Positions 1 through 5,266 of a stretch of DNA of 6,534 nt are shown here, piece by piece. The notes beneath the pieces are model-generated. The model ran no database searches. It was not told the DNA's origin and worked only from the letters and a program-made list of their open reading frames with translations. This DNA is from Peptoniphilaceae bacterium. Its GTDB lineage: Bacteria; Bacillota; Clostridia; Tissierellales; Peptoniphilaceae. The number at the start of each line of letters is the position of its first letter. The first letter of the stretch is position 1. The stretch is taken from NCBI GenBank assembly GCA_029983595.1, contig JASBZD010000072.1, forward strand, positions 1 to 6,534, given 5' to 3'. The position numbers and the translations under genes are program-made.

Positions 1-503
1 TAGGTTATTCTCATGAGTCTAGAATTCAGTATAAAGAGGGGATTTTAAAAAATAGATATGTAGGTAGAACTTTTACATTACCTGAACAGTCTATGAGAGA
101 GCGTGCTGTAAAAATCAAACTAAATCCTCTTAGAAGAAATCTAGATGGAAAAAGAGTTATCCTAGTAGATGATTCTATCGTAAGAGGTACCACTATTAGA
201 AATACTGTAGCGATGCTTAGAAATGCTGGTGCGGCTGAAGTTCACGTAAGGATTGCTGCTCCTCCAGTAGTTTATTCATGTAACTTATGTGTAGATACGC
301 CAAGTAGAGATAATCTAATTGGAGCTAATAAAACTGTTGAAGAAACATGTGAAATTATTGGAGCTGATAGTCTAGCGTATTTAAGTATTGATTCTTTAAT
401 TAGATGTTGTGGCGGACAAAATATTTATTGTAAGCACTGTTTTGATGGAAATTATCCAATAAATTTAGAAAATATAGAGGTAAAAAATGGCGATAACTTA
501 TAA
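1..503 (+). CDS. purF: Amidophosphoribosyltransferase PurF, C-terminal part (5' end outside window)
   Basis: PurF makes 5-phosphoribosylamine from PRPP and glutamine, the first committed step of purine synthesis. Only 166 complete codons are present, read from base 3, against a usual length of about 450-500, so the N-terminal glutaminase domain and part of the transferase domain lie upstream. The Met at base 93 is internal: the frame is open back to the window edge and encodes the conserved NRYVGRTF stretch. The PRPP-binding motif VILVDDSIVRGTT is at visible residues 52-64, and IGADSLAYLS is at 119-128. Cysteines at 93 and 96 (SCNLC) and at 143 and 146 (CKHCFDGNYP) resemble those of the iron-sulfur PurF type known from Bacillus subtilis, in which cysteines hold a 4Fe-4S cluster. 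The stop lies 17 bp inside purM. Identity is near certain; the Fe-S inference is weaker because one expected ligand lies upstream. Confidence 0.97.
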   Translation, partial: GYSHESRIQYKEGILKNRYVGRTFTLPEQSMRERAVKIKLNPLRRNLDGKRVILVDDSIVRGTTIRNTVAMLRNAGAAEVHVRIAAPPVVYSCNLCVDTPSRDNLIGANKTVEETCEIIGADSLAYLSIDSLIRCCGGQNIYCKHCFDGNYPINLENIEVKNGDNL

Positions 504-1521
504 AGCTGCTGGTGTCGATAAAGAGGCTGGATATAAAGAAGTAGCTTTAATTAAAAATTTTGTATCTGAAACTCATTCTTCTGAAGTTTTAGGTGGTATT
601 GGAAGTTTTTCAGGGCTTTTTGATCTAGGAGCACTAGGGTATAAAAATCCAGTTTTAGCATCTGGTACTGATGGGGTCGGTACAAAAGTGCTTCTTGCAC
701 AGATGATGGATAAACACGACACAGTGGGCGAAGACTGTGTGGCAATGTGTGTTAATGATATTTTATGCCAAGGTGCAAAACCTATAATTTTTCTAGATTA
801 TATTGCTACTGGAAAATTAGTTCCAGAAAAAATGGCTGATATCGTAAAAGGTGTGGCTAGTGGCTGCAAAAAAGCTGGTGCTTCACTTTTAGGTGGCGAA
901 ACTGCTGAAATGCCTGGAATCTATGACGAAGAAGACTATGATTTAGCGGGTTTTGCGGTAGGAGTTGTGGAAAAAGATAAAATTATTACTGGTGAAAGAA
1001 TTAAGGAAGGTGATATATTACTTGCGCTTCCTTCATCTGGAGTTCATTCGAATGGATTTTCACTAGTTAGAAAAATTATATTTGATATAAAAGGTTTTAG
1101 CCTTGATGATACTTTTGAAGAATTATCTAAGCCATTAGGTGAAGAACTCCTAACTCCAACAAAAATATATGTTAATGATGTTTTACCACTTATTGAGGAG
1201 TTTGATATAAAGGGTCTAGCTCATATAACAGGTGGAGGAATTTATGAAAATATTCCGCGTGTTTTACCGGATGGACTTGGAGCAGAACTCGATTTATCAG
1301 AAGTTATAGTTCCACCTATTTTTGGACTTTTAGAAGAATGGGGAAATATACCTCGAAAAGAGATGTATGGAACTTTCAATATGGGAATTGGAATGGTTAT
1401 GGTAGTTTCTGAAGAAGATGCTACTAAAATTATCCAAAAATTCTACCAAGAAGATAAACCGATTTATAATATCGGTAGAGTAACTAAAGGCGATTTATGG
1501 ATAAAAGACGAAAGCATATAG
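487..1521 (+). CDS. purM: Phosphoribosylformylglycinamidine cyclo-ligase (AIR synthetase) PurM
   Basis: PurM closes the imidazole ring, converting FGAM and ATP to AIR, in the cytoplasm. The protein has 344 residues, essentially the family length (about 345), and appears complete. Visible signatures in order are GIGSF (37-41), the TDGVGTK nucleotide-site motif (61-67), CVND (88-91), GGETAEMPG (136-144), SSGVHSNGFSL (183-193), HITGGG (246-251), ENIPRVLP (254-261) and FNMGIGM (297-303). All are typical of the PurM/PurL-type ATP-binding fold. The start is the ATG at 487, which overlaps the end of purF by 17 bp. AGAGG at 476-480, six bases upstream, supports this start, and the N-terminus aligns with the family (ITYKAAGVD). 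The 3' end overlaps purN by 25 bp. Nothing looks broken. Confidence 0.98.
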   Translation: MAITYKAAGVDKEAGYKEVALIKNFVSETHSSEVLGGIGSFSGLFDLGALGYKNPVLASGTDGVGTKVLLAQMMDKHDTVGEDCVAMCVNDILCQGAKPIIFLDYIATGKLVPEKMADIVKGVASGCKKAGASLLGGETAEMPGIYDEEDYDLAGFAVGVVEKDKIITGERIKEGDILLALPSSGVHSNGFSLVRKIIFDIKGFSLDDTFEELSKPLGEELLTPTKIYVNDVLPLIEEFDIKGLAHITGGGIYENIPRVLPDGLGAELDLSEVIVPPIFGLLEEWGNIPRKEMYGTFNMGIGMVMVVSEEDATKIIQKFYQEDKPIYNIGRVTKGDLWIKDESI

Positions 1522-2123
1522 CTGTCTTAGTCTCTGGTGGTGGAACTAATCTTCAGGCGATAATAGACGCTGTAGAATGCGGAAAAATAAATGGCGATAT
1601 AAAATTAGTTGTATCAAATAGAAAAGCGGCATATGGACTAGAGCGAGCGAAGAATCATAATATAAAATCATTATATATCCGTGGAGATGGTGAATATTCT
1701 AAATCTTATGATAAAAAATTAGAAGAAGCCTTAGATAAAGAAGAAATTGATTTAATAGTTCTAGCTGGATATTTAAAAATGATTTCTGATTCTTTAATTA
1801 AAAAATACGAAAATAGAATTATTAATATCCACCCATCACTTATTCCATCGTTTTGTGGAGAGGGATTTTATGGCATTAGAGTCCACGAAAAGGTAATAGA
1901 ATATGGCGTAAAAGTATCTGGAGCGACTACTCATTTTGTCAATGAAGTGCCTGATGGTGGTCCAATTATTGCTCAAAAAACAGTTATAGTAGATGATAGT
2001 GATACGAAAGAAGATCTTCAAAAAAAAGTTTTAGAAGTCGAACATAAAATACTTGTAGAAAGTGTTAGAGATTTTTGTGATGATAAGTTAGAAGTCGTAG
2101 GGAGAAAAGTAATAAAGAGGTAG
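1497..2123 (+). CDS. purN: Phosphoribosylglycinamide formyltransferase PurN
   Basis: PurN transfers a formyl group from 10-formyltetrahydrofolate to GAR, giving FGAR, the third step of the pathway. The 208-residue product starts with the phosphate-binding loop LVSGGGTNLQ (11-20). The catalytic triad known from the E. coli enzyme (Asn, His, Asp) is present as N110 and H112 in NIHPSLIP and D153 in PDGGP. The CGEGFYG segment (120-126) after the HPS motif is the form I associate with clostridial PurN rather than the enterobacterial one. The ATG at 1497 lies inside the end of purM (25-bp overlap) and has AAAGG at 1486-1490 six bases upstream. The N-terminus begins directly at the family's first beta strand, so a later start is unlikely. 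The stop is two bases before purH. It appears full length and active. Confidence 0.97.
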   Translation: MDKRRKHIAVLVSGGGTNLQAIIDAVECGKINGDIKLVVSNRKAAYGLERAKNHNIKSLYIRGDGEYSKSYDKKLEEALDKEEIDLIVLAGYLKMISDSLIKKYENRIINIHPSLIPSFCGEGFYGIRVHEKVIEYGVKVSGATTHFVNEVPDGGPIIAQKTVIVDDSDTKEDLQKKVLEVEHKILVESVRDFCDDKLEVVGRKVIKR

Positions 2124-2125
2124 AT

Positions 2126-3652
2126 ATGAAAAAACGTGCTTTAATTTCTGTATATGATAAAAAAGGTATAGTAGATCTAGCTTGTAAACTTGAAAAATTA
2201 GGATATGAGATTGTATCAACTGGTGGTACATATAGATATCTTAAAGAAAATGGTGTTTCTGTAATTGAGATAAACGATGTAACTGGATTTCCTGAGATCC
2301 TTGATGGTAGAGTAAAAACCTTAAATCCTATGATTCATGGTGGGATTTTATTTAGACGTGATTTATCTAGCCATGTCGATACAATTAAGAAAGAAGATAT
2401 TACGCCTATTGATATAGTAGTAAATAACCTATATCCATTTGAAGAAAAGCTTTTATCTGGCGCTGGGTTTTCTGATATGATTGAGAATATCGATATTGGT
2501 GGGCCTTCTATGATTAGAGCTGCAGCAAAAAACTTTAATGATGTAATAATTTTAACTAATCCATGCCAATATGAGAATATTATTAAAGAGCTAGAAAAAG
2601 GTGCAGTGTCGTCAGATACTAAAAAAAGACTGGCATCTGAGGCTTTTTCTTATACTGCTTATTATGATAGTCTTATTTCTAATTATTTTAATAATATAGT
2701 TGATGTGGATTTTCCTGAATATAAAACTAATGGATATAAATTAAAAGAGATGCTTAGATATGGTGAAAATCCTCACCAAAAAGCGGCGTATTATATCGAG
2801 CCAGTTAGCTATAAAAATTTAAAAATGGATAAACTTCATGGCAAAGATTTATCTTATAATAATTTACGGGATATAGAAGCAGCTGTAAGAGCAGTTTCTG
2901 AATTTAAAACTCCAGCAGTTGTGGGACTAAAACATACTAATCCTTGCGGAATTGGGGCAGATGAAGATATTCATAATGCATATATGAAGGCCTATGAATG
3001 TGATACTGAATCGATCTTTGGCGGTATTATCGCTTTTAATAGAGAAGTAGATGAAAAAAGCGCGGAGCATATGGCTAGTTATTTCTTAGAGGTCATAATT
3101 GCCCCATCTTTTTCAGAAAAAGCATTAGAAATTTTAAAATCTAAAAAGAATTTAAGACTTATAGAAATTCCATCTCTAAAAAATATTAAATTAAACTCAT
3201 ATACTTCTAAAGAAGTCCTAGGTGGAATAGTTTATCAAGAAAAAGATGAGGTCATTTACGAAGAGTTTGATTTTAGCGTTATGACTACTCGTGAGCCTAC
3301 AGAAAAAGAAAAAGAAAATATAATTTTTGCCCTAAATTGTGTAAAATCTGTAGCTTCTAATGGTGTGGTTATTGCACGTGATAATATGACTATTGGAATC
3401 GGTCAAGGAGAGGTAAGACGTTCTTGGGCTGTGGAAGAGGCTATTTCTAGAGCGAAAGATAAGGGGATTGAGGGTGCAGTTTTAGCATCTGATGCATTTT
3501 TCTTTGAAGATTCTGTAGAAGTTCTGCATAATGCCGGAGTAGAAGTTTTAGTAAGTCCTGGCGGCTCTATTAAAGATGATGAAGTAATAAGACTTTGTAA
3601 TGAATATAATATGTGTCTGATTTTTACTGGCAAAAGACATTTTAGACATTAG
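2126..3652 (+). CDS. purH: Bifunctional AICAR transformylase / IMP cyclohydrolase PurH
   Basis: PurH carries out the last two steps to IMP: formylation of AICAR by 10-formyl-THF and ring closure. The N-terminal cyclohydrolase (MGS-like) domain spans about 1-195, with STGGT (31-35), GRVKT (61-65, K64), NLYPF (Y103), NIDIGG (D123) and RAAAKN (K135). These match the active-site residues described in avian and human ATIC. The C-terminal transformylase domain has RYGENPHQ (211-218), LKHTNPCG with the catalytic Lys-His pair K269/H270, SIFGG (296-300) and the terminal TGKRHFRH. At 508 residues it is of normal length. AAAGAGG at 2114-2120 sits five bases before the ATG. Some flanking positions differ from the common form (KTLNP for KTLHP, KNF for KNH, ASN for KSN), but the catalytic residues remain. 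It is the last purine gene here. Confidence 0.97.
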   Translation: MKKRALISVYDKKGIVDLACKLEKLGYEIVSTGGTYRYLKENGVSVIEINDVTGFPEILDGRVKTLNPMIHGGILFRRDLSSHVDTIKKEDITPIDIVVNNLYPFEEKLLSGAGFSDMIENIDIGGPSMIRAAAKNFNDVIILTNPCQYENIIKELEKGAVSSDTKKRLASEAFSYTAYYDSLISNYFNNIVDVDFPEYKTNGYKLKEMLRYGENPHQKAAYYIEPVSYKNLKMDKLHGKDLSYNNLRDIEAAVRAVSEFKTPAVVGLKHTNPCGIGADEDIHNAYMKAYECDTESIFGGIIAFNREVDEKSAEHMASYFLEVIIAPSFSEKALEILKSKKNLRLIEIPSLKNIKLNSYTSKEVLGGIVYQEKDEVIYEEFDFSVMTTREPTEKEKENIIFALNCVKSVASNGVVIARDNMTIGIGQGEVRRSWAVEEAISRAKDKGIEGAVLASDAFFFEDSVEVLHNAGVEVLVSPGGSIKDDEVIRLCNEYNMCLIFTGKRHFRH

Positions 3653-3662
3653 ATTAAATCTA
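3650..3662. repeat. Perfect 13-bp palindrome TAGATT-A-AATCTA overlapping the purH stop
   Basis: TAGATT at 3650-3655 and AATCTA at 3657-3662 are exact reverse complements around one central A, and the first three bases are the purH stop codon. The same two half-sites recur in opposite order about 30 bp downstream. Such symmetry could bind a dimeric repressor, but the half-site is AT-rich and also occurs singly elsewhere in the window (for example 138-143 and 4071-4076), so chance is possible. Confidence 0.4.
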
Positions 3663-3680
3663 GATAAAACCGGATTTTTT
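3656..3680 (+). terminator. Weak candidate intrinsic terminator after purH
   Basis: AAATCT (3656-3661) can pair with GGATTT (3672-3677), with one G-U pair and a 10-base loop. The U run at 3675-3680 partly overlaps the stem. The stem is short and poor in G+C, so any termination would be inefficient and read-through into the amidase gene is plausible. It does sit immediately after the last purine gene, which is why I list it. Confidence 0.3.
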
Positions 3681-3685
3681 CACAC

Positions 3686-3691
3686 TATAAT
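3686..3691 (+). promoter_or_regulatory. Candidate -10 box (TATAAT) for the amidase gene
   Basis: An exact TATAAT lies 58 bp upstream of the ATG at 3750, inside the 97-bp gap after purH, which would give a leader of about 50 bases. The -35 region at the right distance (around 3663-3668, GATAAA) matches TTGACA poorly and there is no extended -10 TG. The promoter would therefore be weak or activator-dependent. In DNA this AT-rich, a chance TATAAT is quite possible. Confidence 0.35.
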
Positions 3692-3708
3692 CTAAGGATT
3701 AATAGATT
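3689..3708. repeat. Inverted repeat AATCTA-N8-TAGATT overlapping the candidate -10
   Basis: AATCTA (3689-3694) and TAGATT (3703-3708) are exact reverse complements separated by eight bases, and the left arm overlaps the TATAAT box. An overlapping smaller repeat, TAATC (3688-3692) with GATTA (3697-3701), could form instead. Together with the palindrome at 3650-3662 there are four copies of one hexamer in 59 bp. The position, over the core promoter, would suit an operator. No regulator is encoded in the window. Confidence 0.35.
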
Positions 3709-3749
3709 TATTATTTATTATTGTAGATATTCTGGAAGGGATTTGGGAT

Positions 3750-4961
3750 ATGAAAGAAATAAAAAAATACTTATCGGAAATTCTAAGCAGATTTTCAGAA
3801 ATTGGTAGTAATGGCGATGGTAAAGGTTATACAAGGCTCGGATATTCAGATGTTGAAGATCAGATGCATAAATGCTTTTTAGATTATGCTAAGGAGTATG
3901 GGCTTAATACTTATACTGATAAAGTAGGAAATTCTTATGTTTATATCAAAGAACATGAGAAATATGATTATATAGGCTCTCATCTTGATTCTGTAATCAA
4001 GGGTGGGCAGTTTGATGGACCTCTAGGAGTAGCGGTCGGTCTTTCGATACTACTTTATATTAAAGAAAATAATCTAGATATACCTTTAAAAGTCATAGCT
4101 TTTAGAAATGAAGAATCTACCAACTTTTTATATGCTACTATCGGAAGTAAATTAATTACTGGAAAACTAGATCTTGAGACATTTAATAGACTTAAATCTT
4201 TAAATGGAGAAAAACTAAGTGATATTTTTAAAGAAAAATCATTAAATCCTAATACAGAAATTATTTCAGATATAAAAAGTTTTATGGAGATTCATATAGA
4301 ACAGTCTAGGGTTTTAGAGTCTGAAAATAAAAGTATAGGGATTATTACCACTATAGCTGGTTCGTGTAGGTTAATAGTAACTATTAATGGAGTTGCAGAA
4401 CATTCTGGAGCTACACCAATGGACTTTAGACATGATGCGCTATGCGCTGCTTCTGAAATAATTCTAAAAGTTGAAGAAATAGGAAATAATGAGACAGAAA
4501 CTAGTGTGGGGACTGTCGGATATATAAAAAATAGTCCTAACTCATTAAATGTGATACCTGGAAAGACGACTTTTAGTATAGATTTTAGAGATATTTATGT
4601 TGACTCGATGAAGAGAATGAGAGAAAAAGCAAAATCTGTAGTGGCTGAAGTAGCTAAAAGACGCGACTTAGAATATGAGATTGAAGAGTTTAAAATTACT
4701 CCATCTGTAGAATTATATAAAAAAGGAATTGAGGATTTAGAAAGTATAGCAAAAGAAGAAAATATAAGCTATAAAATTATGCATAGTGGTCCAAGTCATG
4801 ATGCTATGACGCTTACCGATATATGTAATACCAATATGTTATTTATCCCTTGTGAAAATGGGATAAGTCATAATCCTAATGAAAATATTGATATTGATGA
4901 TGCTGTAGTTGGTGCTGATTTAATATTAAAATATTTAGAAAAAATAAATAGAAAAAATTAG
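3750..4961 (+). CDS. Zn-dependent M20-type amidase, hydantoinase/carbamoylase family
   Basis: This cytoplasmic binuclear metal hydrolase belongs to the M20 group that contains N-carbamoyl-L-amino-acid hydrolase, beta-ureidopropionase and allantoate deiminase. The 403 residues match the family length (about 400-420). The expected metal ligands are all visible: H78 (GSHLDS), D89 (FDGPLG), E122 with catalytic base E121 (RNEES), H182 (EIHIEQ) and H374 (GISHNP). The lid/dimer domain, roughly 200-300, carries EHSGATPM (H218), NVIPG (N267) and DFRD (R280), the positions that bind the substrate carboxylate across the dimer in bacterial carbamoylases. An unusual point is HIEQSR (182-187) where most members have HIEQGP. 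The ATG has GGAAGGG at 3734-3740 nine bases upstream. The neighbouring symporter suggests an imported N-carbamoyl or N-acyl amino acid or ureide as substrate, but the exact substrate cannot be assigned. Confidence 0.9.
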   Translation: MKEIKKYLSEILSRFSEIGSNGDGKGYTRLGYSDVEDQMHKCFLDYAKEYGLNTYTDKVGNSYVYIKEHEKYDYIGSHLDSVIKGGQFDGPLGVAVGLSILLYIKENNLDIPLKVIAFRNEESTNFLYATIGSKLITGKLDLETFNRLKSLNGEKLSDIFKEKSLNPNTEIISDIKSFMEIHIEQSRVLESENKSIGIITTIAGSCRLIVTINGVAEHSGATPMDFRHDALCAASEIILKVEEIGNNETETSVGTVGYIKNSPNSLNVIPGKTTFSIDFRDIYVDSMKRMREKAKSVVAEVAKRRDLEYEIEEFKITPSVELYKKGIEDLESIAKEENISYKIMHSGPSHDAMTLTDICNTNMLFIPCENGISHNPNENIDIDDAVVGADLILKYLEKINRKN

Positions 4962-4965
4962 AATG

Positions 4966-5027
4966 ATTATTTAAGAATCGTATATTTATTACTTAAAAAA
5001 AGTTTTAGATATACGATTTTAAATGAT
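4966..5027. repeat. Long imperfect inverted repeat (hairpin) in the gap before the small membrane protein gene
   Basis: The core is a perfect 10-bp inverted repeat, AATCGTATAT (4976-4985) and ATATACGATT (5009-5018). Inside it, U-G, U-A and A-U pairs (4986-4988 with 5006-5008) lead to two U-U mismatches and then ACTT/AAGT (4991-4994 with 5000-5003) around a five-A loop. Outside it, with G4975 bulged, 4966-4974 pairs with 5019-5027 (one G-U). In all, about 26 pairs span 62 of the 90 intergenic bases. TTTT at 5017-5020 lies within the right arm, so a terminator would use only the inner stem. It may act as an attenuator, an mRNA-stabilising or processing hairpin, or an operator. It does not match the purine riboswitch consensus as I know it. 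Confidence 0.7.
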
Positions 5028-5051
5028 AAGAATTAAAGAAGTGAGGTTAAG

Positions 5052-5261
5052 ATGAAGAAAAATACTTTAATTAAAGTGGTATTTGTAATTTTATTATTAC
5101 TTGCCATGCTCCCATTAGGTTTTACAAAATCTCCAGAGCCTTATGTATTTGGGTGGCTTCCTTTCCCATTATTTTATTGGTGGATACTTATGTTTGTAAA
5201 TCTAATTTTTGTACTAATAGTAGCAAAAGATTTTGTAAATAATGGGGAAGATGAGGAATAA
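5052..5261 (+). CDS. Small two-helix membrane protein, DUF3311/YhdT-like, likely symporter partner
   Basis: The 69-residue protein has two predicted membrane helices, about 6-23 (VVFVILLLLAML core) and 40-58 (FYWWILMFVNLIFVLIVA). They are joined by a loop with the YVFGWLPFPLFYWW motif (31-44), and the tail is acidic (NNGEDEE). Short proteins of this design (DUF3311, and YhdT beside the pantothenate symporter PanF in E. coli) are commonly encoded directly before a sodium:solute symporter, as here. The assignment rests on size, topology, the G-x-PF aromatic motif and position. Whether it is DUF3311 or DUF997 is uncertain by eye. The biochemical role is not established; an accessory subunit is the usual inference. 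GAGG at 5043-5046 lies five bases before the ATG. The stop is five bases before the symporter start. Confidence 0.82.
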   Translation: MKKNTLIKVVFVILLLLAMLPLGFTKSPEPYVFGWLPFPLFYWWILMFVNLIFVLIVAKDFVNNGEDEE

Positions 5262-5266
5262 AATAG

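Noticed and set aside
93..503. Reading the ATG at 93 as the start of a short stand-alone gene
   Set aside because: The frame is open to the window edge, and the codons upstream encode conserved PurF sequence, so this Met is internal to a truncated purF.
551..745. Open frame on the minus strand inside purM
   Set aside because: It lies antisense to strongly conserved PurM sequence, with no recognisable product or convincing start site. It is a shadow of the real gene.
1836..2021. Open frame on the minus strand inside purN
   Set aside because: It is antisense to the catalytic region of PurN, and its translation looks like no family I recognise.
3403..3633. Open frame on the minus strand at the end of purH
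   Set aside because: It is antisense to the conserved C-terminus of PurH; its serine/threonine-rich translation fits the complement of a coding frame.
3707..3720. Tandem 7-mer TTTATTA repeated twice upstream of the amidase
   Set aside because: Two copies of an AT-only 7-mer in an AT-rich gap are weak evidence of anything but low complexity.
3653..3749. PurR-type PurBox between purH and the amidase
   Set aside because: The region lacks the CCGAA/TTCGG core known from Bacillus PurBoxes; the symmetric element seen is TAGATT/AATCTA instead.
4962..5051. Purine or other riboswitch before the membrane protein and symporter
   Set aside because: I could not find the purine riboswitch core (conserved junction and loop-loop bases), nor a recognisable preQ1, TPP or glycine pattern. 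Only a single long hairpin is visible.
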